A stretch of 6,147 nucleotides of DNA from Campylobacterales bacterium (GCA_016784825.1 JADHTT010000060.1:1-6147); one strand, 5' to 3'; positions 1 through 6,147 are shown, counted from the stretch's first letter. The notes: generated from the letters alone by a model not told the origin. Program-made: numbers and translations.

Positions 1-84
1 ATTTTTAATAAGATCACTATTTGGAAGCTTTTGTTTTAAATTCTTTATATGTGCTCTGATAGTTCCAGGATCCACATAATCATT
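1..84 (-). pseudogene. Severed C-terminal winged-helix segment of the response regulator
   Basis: In the same frame as the regulator, after the TGA at 85-87, the minus strand encodes NDYVDPGTIRAHIKNLKQKL and then PNSDLIKN up to the window edge, without a further stop. This is the recognition helix and following turn of an OmpR-type domain; the family continues with a short GxGY hairpin, which would lie outside. It has no start codon of its own. It was part of the same gene, and its unbroken quality argues that the stop is recent or artefactual. Confidence 0.85.
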
Positions 85-624
85 TCATATTTCATCTTGA
101 AACATACCCATTGATACTGTAGCATTTAAATTTTTTACAAGTAAATCTAGTACATCTTTTTCTGCTTTTCGCAATACTATCTCTACATCTTTGTAAAATA
201 GTTGTCCCTCTTTCATCTCAAAGATTAAATCTTCTGCAAGTGTTATATTTTCACTACTATCCATGTAAAAACTATTATACACTTGTGTAATACGTAAATC
301 TAATTCATCTAAATCAAATGGCTTCCTAACATAATCACAGCACCCAGCGTTATACCCCTCTTTTAAACTTTGCATATCAGTCATAGATGTTAAAAAAATG
401 GTTGGAATTTTAATTTTATCCTCTCTAATAGCTTTTAAAACCTCAAAGCCATTCATAGTTGGTACATTTACATCAAAAAGTAATAAATCATAAGAGTTTG
501 AATAAATTGCATTATATGCATCCTCTCCATCACTGTAATCATCTATAGTATAATTTAAATCTTCAAGAAACTCTTTAATACTAATTCTTAGTGCATATTC
601 ATCTTCTAATAATAATATTTTCAT
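85..624 (-). CDS. OmpR-type response regulator, cut short by an in-frame TGA
   Basis: The receiver domain (residues 1-~118) is intact: acidic pocket E7/D8, phospho-acceptor D51 in LLLFDVNVP, switch residue T79 in FLTSMTD, and K101 in RKPFD. It should be phosphorylated by a histidine kinase in the cytoplasm. A winged-helix DNA-binding domain of OmpR type begins at about 125 (LAEDLIFEMKEGQLFYKDVEIVLRKAEKDVLDLL) but the frame stops after DEI at 179, where full members reach ~220-230 residues. The codon that stops it is TGA at 85-87, in the place of the family's conserved Trp. The 28 in-frame codons beyond are typical recognition-helix sequence. As written, the product keeps the receiver but lacks most of the DNA-recognition part, so it could only act as a phosphate sink or interaction partner unless TGA is read through. 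The start at 624 is firm (GGAGAG, ATGA overlap with the sensor stop). A recent nonsense mutation or a base-call error is the likeliest reading. Confidence 0.9.
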   Translation of the reverse strand: MKILLLEDEYALRISIKEFLEDLNYTIDDYSDGEDAYNAIYSNSYDLLLFDVNVPTMNGFEVLKAIREDKIKIPTIFLTSMTDMQSLKEGYNAGCCDYVRKPFDLDELDLRITQVYNSFYMDSSENITLAEDLIFEMKEGQLFYKDVEIVLRKAEKDVLDLLVKNLNATVSMGMFQDEI

Positions 625-1715
625 CTTATCTCTCCATGTATAGTTTTTACTTTCTTTTCATTTAATATAAAGTTTATTAATTCATCTTTTGTATATGTAT
701 TTAATTTTGATCTAATCAATTGAATATGATTTAATTTGTCTTTGCTTGGTATGTTATCTTTAACACTTAAAAGTGTTTGGATATTAAGTTTCTCACTATA
801 GATATCTTTATATTGTGAATTACTTTCAGTTTCATATAATTCATCTCTACTTAAATTGACAAATGATATTGATTCATTGTTGTATGTTTTAAAGTATTCA
901 AGGTTAGCTCTAGAAATTACAAATACAAAAATACCAATTTTCTTACCATTTCCATTTAACATATCTTGTGAAAATATATAGTTTTTATCTTTATATTCAA
1001 TATCACCTGAAACTAATTTTTCAAAGTTTAACTGATTTAATATTGATATATTTTTATTATTGTAGTTCTTATTTGCAATTATAAAATTATCAATAATTGC
1101 ATTATTTCGCATTAGTACTGAGATATTTGCGTATTTGTCGTCCATCAAGATATATAGGTCTAAGCCAATATTTTTTAAATAGCTTGTTACATTATCAAAA
1201 AGGCTAATAACTTCAATAAAGCCTAGAGGAAAGCCATCTTTATAGATAGGGATTGTTGTTTTTAATGTTAACATTGCACCAACTTCTATAGATGCTCTTG
1301 GACTTCTACTCTTTTCAAAATACTCAAGATCTTTTCTATAGTCACCAATTGGCATACCAGCATATACATCGTCCCAACTACGAGCAAATATTAATTTATC
1401 AGCTGTAATAATCTGTATTCTTAATTGTTCTGATGTATGCTTTTTTATATTTTTAGTAATATTATAAAGTATCTCATACCCAAGGTCTTCATCATCATTT
1501 TCTAATGCATCTATAAGTTGTTTATTTTTTGCTAATAATAATCCTATCTTAAGAGCATCTATTTTTTCTTTATTAAATTGTGATGGAAGTGCTACTTTAG
1601 ATTTATCAATAGCAAAATTTATTGTTTGCTCATTGATATTAGTATTAATTTTAGTAAGTAAGATTGAGATAACAATAATAGTAATAACAATAAATGCAAG
1701 TATATATTTTAACAT
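621..1715 (-). CDS. Membrane-anchored Cache-domain sensor protein lacking a kinase or other output domain
   Basis: Residues 4-21 form one hydrophobic segment, the only membrane span. The next ~250 residues look like a periplasmic double-Cache ligand-binding domain: a long first helix (~25-95), LRIQIITADKLIFARSWDD (98-116), AGMPIGDYRKDLEYF, then SIEVGAMLTLKTTIPIYKDGFPLGFIEVIS (142-171). A second, membrane-distal or proximal lobe follows (DLYILMDDKY, 186-195; GKKIGIFVFVIS, 258-268). This resembles sensor halves of Campylobacterota histidine kinases and chemoreceptors. No second membrane span, HAMP, kinase, PAS, GGDEF or methyl-accepting domain follows; residues 275-364 are polar and helical, with YTKDELINFIL at 341-351. 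The ligand is unknown; small organic acids or amino acids are typical for the fold. The ATG at 1715 has no Shine-Dalgarno. The TGA stop overlaps the regulator's ATG, pointing to a joint role in one signalling pathway. Confidence 0.85.
   Translation of the reverse strand: MLKYILAFIVITIIVISILLTKINTNINEQTINFAIDKSKVALPSQFNKEKIDALKIGLLLAKNKQLIDALENDDEDLGYEILYNITKNIKKHTSEQLRIQIITADKLIFARSWDDVYAGMPIGDYRKDLEYFEKSRSPRASIEVGAMLTLKTTIPIYKDGFPLGFIEVISLFDNVTSYLKNIGLDLYILMDDKYANISVLMRNNAIIDNFIIANKNYNNKNISILNQLNFEKLVSGDIEYKDKNYIFSQDMLNGNGKKIGIFVFVISRANLEYFKTYNNESISFVNLSRDELYETESNSQYKDIYSEKLNIQTLLSVKDNIPSKDKLNHIQLIRSKLNTYTKDELINFILNEKKVKTIHGEIR
630..635 (-). promoter_or_regulatory. Shine-Dalgarno GGAGAG for the response regulator, inside the sensor's 3' end
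   Basis: GGAG (632-635) stands 7 bases before the regulator ATG and is built into the sensor codons for Gly-Glu. With the ATGA stop/start overlap it is the best ribosome binding site of the window, and it supports the start at 624. Confidence 0.65.
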
Positions 1716-1726
1716 TAAATATGTAT

Positions 1727-2560
1727 CTATTTTAAACTAGATATTATATCTGTAAATCTCACCTTCTGATTCTCTAAATTCTCTAATTTTACCATATCTT
1801 TTTCCCAAAACATAAGTACAGTTGATCCCATTTTAAAGTGACCTAAGCAATCACCTTTTTTAATCTTCATATCATCATATTCATATACTTTTATCTGCGA
1901 TACATCGCTATTTGTTTCTACTGCTGGTTCAAAGTCAAATACCATCTTTCCTACATTTAGAGCACCTACAAATACCATATAAAATAATTTATCATCATCT
2001 GTAATACACTCTAATATCACTCTTTCATTTTCTACAAAAAGTGATGGCTGTTTGTTTAAATATTTAAAGTTAACCGGATAAAGTTTTCCTGGTACATGGA
2101 TAAGTTTTGTTACTTTACAATTATATGCCATATGATATCTATGATAATCTTTTGGAGATAGATAAAGATTCATAAAATCACCATCAATCATTTTTGAAAA
2201 ATTATTACTACTAATATTATCAGTTAAAAGCTCTTTTACAGAATATTCCATACCCTTTATTTGTAATGCAGTTTCACCTTTAATCTCACCTTGTGCTGAT
2301 ACAAAACTATCTGCTGGAGATATGAAGTTATCTAAACTAGTATCAAATTCTCTTGGAGTTACCAAAGCTCTTGTAAATAGTTCATTTAGTGTTTTATAGC
2401 TACTAGGGTTTTTAAATTCACTCATATCTAAACCTAGTATCTTTACATATCCTGTATTGATAATATTTTGAATTATTGAAGGGAACTGCGTAGTTGCGAA
2501 CTTATGAAAAATATCTGAGATTTTATTTGTTATATGTCTTTTAGTCATGTTTATACTCAT
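1727..2560 (-). CDS. psd: Phosphatidylserine decarboxylase proenzyme
   Basis: Psd converts phosphatidylserine to phosphatidylethanolamine on the inner membrane and uses a pyruvoyl group made by self-cleavage. The cleavage site is MGST at 244-247: the chain should split between Gly245 and Ser246, leaving a large beta chain and a 32-residue alpha chain. The other members of the known Asp-His-Ser triad are Asp84 in ISPADS and His143 in DYHRYHMAY. PGKLYPVNF (157-165) and FVGALNVGKM (197-206) are further family blocks. The length of 277 is normal for the short bacterial type. Met canonical LGST in E. coli is MGST here, a mild substitution. The first ATG lies 3 bases after the mltA stop, with AAAGG directly against it, so reinitiation by terminating ribosomes is likely; Met5 (2548) is an alternative start. 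Eleven bases separate its TAG from the next gene. Confidence 0.97.
   Translation of the reverse strand: MSINMTKRHITNKISDIFHKFATTQFPSIIQNIINTGYVKILGLDMSEFKNPSSYKTLNELFTRALVTPREFDTSLDNFISPADSFVSAQGEIKGETALQIKGMEYSVKELLTDNISSNNFSKMIDGDFMNLYLSPKDYHRYHMAYNCKVTKLIHVPGKLYPVNFKYLNKQPSLFVENERVILECITDDDKLFYMVFVGALNVGKMVFDFEPAVETNSDVSQIKVYEYDDMKIKKGDCLGHFKMGSTVLMFWEKDMVKLENLENQKVRFTDIISSLK
1743..1748 (-). promoter_or_regulatory. Possible -10 element (TATAAT) for the sensor-regulator pair
   Basis: A perfect TATAAT is read on the minus strand within the last codons of psd, 27 bases before the sensor ATG, giving a short leader of about 20 bases. No clear -35 is visible, though Campylobacterota promoters often lack one. 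In DNA this AT-rich the hexamer arises easily by chance, and here it also encodes ordinary Ile codons, so this is only a candidate. Confidence 0.22.
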
Positions 2561-2563
2561 CCT

Positions 2564-3709
2564 TTATTGAACTTTTAAATATTTATTTGTGTTGTTTGAC
2601 CATCTATCTTGCTTTTTAGCTTTAGGAATTAATATAGTCAATTTACCATTTTGTGCCATTTTACCAGCATTTCTCTTAGCTTCTTCTCCACTACCCCAGA
2701 AAAAATCAGCTCTTATATCGCCTTTAATTGCTCCACCTGTATCAGCAGCCACCATTAATTTATCTATTTTATCGTTTGTTATTGGATTTGTAGTATTTAT
2801 AAACACTGGATATCCAAGTGGTATATATTTTCTATCAACTGCAAGATTTCTTTTTGCCACAAGTGGTACACCTAAAGACCCTGTAGCAGTTCTTGTACTT
2901 TTTGTAAAAAATACTTTACTTTTATTTAAATTTAAAAGATCATCCACTTTTGTTGGATTATCATCACACCATTTTCTAATAGCTTGCATACTCATATTAG
3001 AAGCTTTAACTTCACCATCTTCAATAAGCTTTCTACCTATTGGATAATATGGATGTCCATTTTGTCCAGCATAGCCTATATTAATAATAGTTTCATCTTG
3101 TAGTTTTACTCTACCACTACCTTGTATCTCTAACATAAATCTATCAACCTTACTATCAATATAACATAGAACTTTTATATCTTTATGTTCTTTGGAGTCA
3201 AATTGTTCTCGAGTATCATATGGCACTACACGATTACCTTTTAATTTACCTCGTAATCTATATTCTTTTAACTGGGGATATATATCACCTAGGTATATAT
3301 TTACAAGATCATTTGGTAATGCATAAATAGGATATTGAAATTTTGTTGTTTTTATTAAACTACCATTTAATATTGGTTCATAATACCCTGTAATAAGTCC
3401 ATCATCACTTTTATTTTTATTTAAAAGTCTATATCCATCAAAATTTTTGGTAAAGAATTCGTATCCATTATTAAAATTGCTAGCTTCTTTACATATGCTT
3501 TTTAGTGTTTTATTTACCCGTCGTGCTTTACAATCTTTTTGAAAAACCTCTAATGCCAAATCTAAATTATCTTTAGAAAATCCATCAATATTATCTAGTG
3601 GTATTTTTTCTAATTTAGCTTGTGAAACTTCTGGTTTCGTTTCTATGATTCTTTTGTCACCACACCCTATAAAAAGAAGTGCAATGAGAAAGCTAACCCA
3701 TAAGTTCAT
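2564..3709 (-). CDS. mltA: Membrane-bound lytic murein transglycosylase A (MltA), lipoprotein
   Basis: MltA cleaves the MurNAc-GlcNAc bond of peptidoglycan, forming 1,6-anhydro-MurNAc, during murein turnover. Residues 1-15 are a short hydrophobic signal ending in a relaxed lipobox (LFIG before Cys16), so the protein should be lipid-anchored on the periplasmic side. The MltA domain is marked by TGYYEP (107-112), IQGSGRV (195-201) and YAGQNGHPYYPIG (213-225). The C-terminal 3D domain (about 278-362) carries its three aspartates, D292 (AVDRKYIPLG), D323 (AADTGGAIKG) and D335 (ADFFWGSG); the last matches the position of the catalytic Asp known in E. coli MltA by my alignment. The length of 381 is usual for the family. 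The start at 3709 has only a weak AAGA upstream, but it directly begins the signal peptide. It overlaps the preceding 90-residue gene by 17 bases, and its stop is 3 bases from the psd ATG. Confidence 0.96.
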   Translation of the reverse strand: MNLWVSFLIALLFIGCGDKRIIETKPEVSQAKLEKIPLDNIDGFSKDNLDLALEVFQKDCKARRVNKTLKSICKEASNFNNGYEFFTKNFDGYRLLNKNKSDDGLITGYYEPILNGSLIKTTKFQYPIYALPNDLVNIYLGDIYPQLKEYRLRGKLKGNRVVPYDTREQFDSKEHKDIKVLCYIDSKVDRFMLEIQGSGRVKLQDETIINIGYAGQNGHPYYPIGRKLIEDGEVKASNMSMQAIRKWCDDNPTKVDDLLNLNKSKVFFTKSTRTATGSLGVPLVAKRNLAVDRKYIPLGYPVFINTTNPITNDKIDKLMVAADTGGAIKGDIRADFFWGSGEEAKRNAGKMAQNGKLTILIPKAKKQDRWSNNTNKYLKVQ

Positions 3710-3965
3710 TTTTAAGTTTTTCTTGATTTAACTTTAAAATTGTTTGCTTTTGTATCTCTTCAAGTCTTTTTTCATCACATCTTAAAGTATCTAACATCTG
3801 TGCTTTAGAAGCATCTTCACATCTTAATCTATAAAATTTAAATTCTTTTTTTGTAAGTCTTTTTTTTAATACCTCTACCATCATAGCTTCACTATTAAAA
3901 TCTCCAACGATTTTTTTCATATCTTTTTTTAATTGTTCTGTTAAATTTTCCATTATTATATCCAT
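3693..3965 (-). CDS. Uncharacterised 90-residue protein with a sigma-70 region 4-like helix-turn-helix
   Basis: I do not recognise a named family. The protein is charged, Lys/Glu-rich and predicted largely helical, with no signal peptide or membrane segment, so it should be cytoplasmic. Residues 37-79 follow the sigma-70 region 4 pattern with a single gap: LTKKE, then FYRLR, a turn (EDASKAQML), DTL, and KRLEEIQKQTILKL, which parallels the ERVRQI...LRKL recognition helix of sigma factors. It has two Cys, at 49 and 63, each in an LRC context. The first 36 residues look like one or two amphipathic helices and the last ten like a charged tail. The first ATG (3965) overlaps the end of surE by 10 bases; a second ATG (3953, MENLTEQ) starts two bases after the surE stop and is equally plausible. 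The stop lies 17 bases inside mltA. DNA binding is inference from the pattern; a purely structural helical protein remains possible. Confidence 0.85.
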   Translation of the reverse strand: MDIIMENLTEQLKKDMKKIVGDFNSEAMMVEVLKKRLTKKEFKFYRLRCEDASKAQMLDTLRCDEKRLEEIQKQTILKLNQEKLKNELMG

Positions 3966-4741
3966 TCTTCTAATTTTTTTATATCTTCATAGCTTGTAAG
4001 ATCAAGCTTAATAGGTGTAATTGAAATACAATTTGCCTTAATAGCTTCAAAGTCACAATCTTTTTGTTCATCACTTTGCCAAATAAGTGGGTGTAGCCCT
4101 ATCCAATGAAACTGTTCACCTCTTGGACTATGATGAGTATGTATATCATTACCATACTCTCTATATCCAGCTTTACTAATTCTAATTCCTTGACATTGAC
4201 TTGGTAATATCTGTGGAATATTAATATTTAATAGCTTTCTTTTATCTAAAGGGAAGCCAGTATCAAATATTTTGTCTACTAAATTTACTATAGTTTGCTT
4301 TGCTAGTTCAAAATCCCAATCATTTTTATTTTCATTTGAATTTAAATTATTATACACTTGTGAAATTGCTATTGCTGGTACATTGTGTAGCACTGCTTCC
4401 ATAGCACCAGCTACTGTTCCACTATATGTAATATCTTCACCCATATTTGACCCTATATTTATACCACTTATTAATAGATCTGGCTTCACATCATCAAATA
4501 TAGTATGAAGTGATACAAATACACAATCTGTAGGTGTACCATCTATAGTAAAGCTATCATCATCAAAACTTTCCATCTTTAGTGGTCTGTTTAATGTCAT
4601 ACTATGTGCACATGCACTTTGATTTCTATCTGGGGCTACAACAACTATATTAGCTATAGGCTTTAATGATTCTACTAGATGCTTTAAGCCAACCGCTTCA
4701 AACCCATCATCATTTGTTATTAATATTGTTTTCTTACTCAA
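3956..4741 (-). CDS. surE: 5'/3'-nucleotidase SurE
   Basis: SurE is a metal-dependent cytoplasmic phosphatase that removes phosphate from nucleoside monophosphates and, in some species, short polyphosphate; the family is linked to stationary-phase survival. The metal site is visible: the N-terminal ILITNDDG with the Asp pair at 11-12, the Ser of NQSACAHS at 42, and Asn95 in ISGIN, followed by GEDITYSGTVAGAMEA. The length, 261 residues from this start, is normal. I chose the TTG at 4741 because GGAG (4748-4751) sits 6 bases upstream and the resulting MSKKTILITNDDG matches the short N-terminus usual in the family. An in-frame ATG at 4753 would give 265 residues but has no Shine-Dalgarno and a 20-base overlap with dnaE. 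The gene overlaps the dnaE stop upstream and abuts or overlaps the 90-residue gene downstream. The function is firm; the start is about 70 percent sure. Confidence 0.96.
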   Translation of the reverse strand: MSKKTILITNDDGFEAVGLKHLVESLKPIANIVVVAPDRNQSACAHSMTLNRPLKMESFDDDSFTIDGTPTDCVFVSLHTIFDDVKPDLLISGINIGSNMGEDITYSGTVAGAMEAVLHNVPAIAISQVYNNLNSNENKNDWDFELAKQTIVNLVDKIFDTGFPLDKRKLLNINIPQILPSQCQGIRISKAGYREYGNDIHTHHSPRGEQFHWIGLHPLIWQSDEQKDCDFEAIKANCISITPIKLDLTSYEDIKKLEEWI

Positions 4742-6147
4742 CAGATACTCCATTAATTTTACTTGCTAATTCTTCTACTTTAGTACTCACATGAAATGCT
4801 GAATCTATTTCAATATTTTTTAGCTTTGATTTTATAATAATTTTTAAAGGACGTTTCCCTTGGTTATTTGCTACAATATCAAATAGTTGCATCAAAGTTG
4901 TATCTTGCTTTTGAAACTCTACAGCTAGAGTAAGCGGTAATTCAACTTTAGGCTCAATCTTATTTTTTGTAACTTTTTCTTTTTTAGCATCTTTAAGTGA
5001 AGTCATCTTTTGAACATTAAACTTAACACCAAAATCGTCAATCTTAACTTTCATCTTAAACGCAATTGGTTTTGTCATATCAAAGTTTTCATCCAATTCT
5101 TTAATTCTATTCTCAAATAGCATAAATTCAATATTACCGTGAAGATCCATAAGTGTAGCAATACCAAACTTATTACCTTTTTTACTTACCTTTTGAACTA
5201 TATTTTCGACTTTACCAATTAAAAGTGTCGTATCACCATCTCTTAAAGATTCTATCTCACTACTTAATGTATAATTAATCTCTTCAAGTGACTCTCTATA
5301 CTTATTTAAAGGATGTCCTGATACATAAAATCCAAGTGATTCTTTTTCAAATTCTAAAATCTCTTTATCTTCATATTCAGTACAGTTTTCTAAATGGATA
5401 TCAACTGTTGTTAGCTCTTCATCATCTCCAAATAGTGACCCAACTGCCATTTTTTTGGCTTGTGCAGCTTTCCCAACTGTTTCTACAATATATTCTATTT
5501 GATCAAGCATTGCTTTTCTACTAAAACCAAAGTTATCAAAAGCTCCAGATTTAATTAGTGTTTCCAATACCCTTTTATTTACTTTACTTCCATCAATTCT
5601 ACTTACAAAATCACCAAAGTCTTTAAACTCTTCAAGTTCTCTAGATTTTAATATAGATTTAATTGCAACATCTCCAGCACCTTTTAGGGCACCCATACCA
5701 AACATTACAACCTCTTTTTCATCTAAAGTATCAGCTGAAAATACAAGATCTGATTTATTAATATGTGGAGGAACAAGCTCATAGCCCATTCTCTTAACCT
5801 CATCTACATATCTTACTACTTTATCAGTTTTATCTTTTTCACTTGTTAGCAGTGCTGCCATAAACTCTGTGGGGTAATATGCTTTTAAATATGAAGTATA
5901 GAATGTTACCATTGCATAAGCTGCAGAATGTGATTTATTAAATCCATATCCAGCAAACTTAACAATTAGATCAAATAGCTCTTCACAATGAGCTCTATTG
6001 TAACCCTTTTTTACTCCACCATCTGCAAACTCTACCTTAAGTCTATCCATCTCCTCAACAATCTTCTTACCCATAGCTCGTCTTACAAGATCGGCTCCAC
6101 CAAGAGAAAAACCACCAATAGTCTGTACAATTTGCATAACTTGTTCT
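4734..6147 (-). CDS. dnaE: DNA polymerase III alpha subunit, C-terminal part (5' end outside the window)
   Basis: This is the replicative polymerase subunit, which extends DNA as part of the Pol III holoenzyme. The reading frame stays open to the right edge (E-Q-V before the first Met), so the start lies outside; about 470 of a usual ~1,170 residues are visible. Counting from the Met at 6137, residues 1-25 carry the fingers-region signature (IGGFSLGGADLVRRAMGKK) and 65-100 carry the GYGFNKSHSAAYA and YLKAYYPTEFMAALL blocks. Residues ~120-215 hold PPHINKS, FGMGALKGAG and a helix-hairpin-helix ending in KSGAFD, a DNA-binding part. Residues ~258-282 hold LEFEKESLGFYVSGHPL, followed by an OB fold (~303-345, IGKVENIV to GNIEFMLFE). 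The beta-clamp contact seems to be VGSLF at 232-236, without the usual leading Gln. The stop is TAA, 8 bases inside surE if surE starts at its TTG. Identification is firm. Confidence 0.97.
   Translation of the reverse strand, partial: EQVMQIVQTIGGFSLGGADLVRRAMGKKIVEEMDRLKVEFADGGVKKGYNRAHCEELFDLIVKFAGYGFNKSHSAAYAMVTFYTSYLKAYYPTEFMAALLTSEKDKTDKVVRYVDEVKRMGYELVPPHINKSDLVFSADTLDEKEVVMFGMGALKGAGDVAIKSILKSRELEEFKDFGDFVSRIDGSKVNKRVLETLIKSGAFDNFGFSRKAMLDQIEYIVETVGKAAQAKKMAVGSLFGDDEELTTVDIHLENCTEYEDKEILEFEKESLGFYVSGHPLNKYRESLEEINYTLSSEIESLRDGDTTLLIGKVENIVQKVSKKGNKFGIATLMDLHGNIEFMLFENRIKELDENFDMTKPIAFKMKVKIDDFGVKFNVQKMTSLKDAKKEKVTKNKIEPKVELPLTLAVEFQKQDTTLMQLFDIVANNQGKRPLKIIIKSKLKNIEIDSAFHVSTKVEELASKINGVSVE
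4748..4751 (-). promoter_or_regulatory. Shine-Dalgarno GGAG deciding a TTG start for surE
   Basis: On the minus strand GGAG is followed by six bases (TATCTG) and then TTG, an ideal spacing. Its first G is the last base of the competing ATG at 4753, so a ribosome bound here would use the TTG. The site lies within the last codons of dnaE, which suits coupling of surE translation to dnaE. Confidence 0.6.

Noticed and set aside
273..287. 15-base direct repeat TATTATACACTTGTG, also at 4348-4362
   Set aside because: Both copies encode Gln-Val-Tyr-Asn in the same frame in unrelated genes (regulator and surE); chance with shared codon use is enough to explain it.
762..777. Inverted repeat AACACTT-AA-AAGTGTT
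   Set aside because: It is a short palindrome inside the sensor's coding region (LSVKD codons), with no U-tract and no intergenic position; too short to call an operator or terminator.
2589..3047. Open frame of 152 codons on the plus strand opposite mltA
   Set aside because: It lies wholly inside the well-supported mltA gene; its sequence is a hydrophobic reverse-complement shadow without family features.
3284..3304. Imperfect palindrome around CCTAGG flanked by TATATA stretches
   Set aside because: It lies within mltA codons and is AT-rich by composition; there is no sign of a binding site or recombination site.
4272..4508. Open frame of 78 codons on the plus strand opposite surE
   Set aside because: It is contained in surE, has no recognisable motif, and all real genes run on the minus strand.
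5288..5524. Leu-rich open frame of 78 codons on the plus strand opposite dnaE
   Set aside because: It is a shadow of Lys/Glu-rich dnaE codons; no motif.

Overview
The window is very AT-rich and is read entirely from the minus strand. Six genes and a severed seventh segment are packed with overlaps or gaps of at most 11 bases. The protein families and their style (a SurE close to the Campylobacter type, a short Psd, a DnaE with a SLFG segment, a Cache protein with an RSWD...GMP motif) point to a Campylobacterota (epsilonproteobacterial) genome, perhaps Arcobacter- or Sulfurimonas-like. The genus is a guess from remembered family resemblance, not from a search.

In transcription order (right to left) the window holds: the C-terminal ~470 residues of DNA polymerase III alpha (dnaE, running off the right edge); the nucleotidase surE; an unnamed 90-residue protein whose second half resembles a sigma-70 region 4 helix-turn-helix; the lipoprotein lytic transglycosylase mltA; phosphatidylserine decarboxylase psd; a membrane-anchored Cache sensor protein without a kinase; and an OmpR-type response regulator interrupted by an in-frame TGA.

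The first five genes form a housekeeping string: replication, nucleotide phosphatase, a small possible DNA-binding protein, murein turnover and phospholipid synthesis. Stops and starts are interleaved, which suggests translational coupling. The last two look like a signalling pair: the regulator's ATG overlaps the sensor's TGA, and its Shine-Dalgarno lies inside the sensor's last codons. A perfect TATAAT near the end of psd could give this pair its own promoter, but that is weak evidence.

The most notable points are (1) the regulator's stop, which falls exactly where OmpR-family winged helices carry a conserved Trp (TGG to TGA), with 28 more in-frame residues of good winged-helix sequence after it; (2) the sigma-region-4-like small protein; (3) a sensor whose topology leaves it unable to signal into the cell by itself; and (4) a TTG start for surE supported by a well-placed GGAG. 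I see no RNA gene, mobile element, CRISPR array or clear terminator, and no gene-free stretch of 300 bases. I found no convincing evidence of a wholly new multi-gene system.
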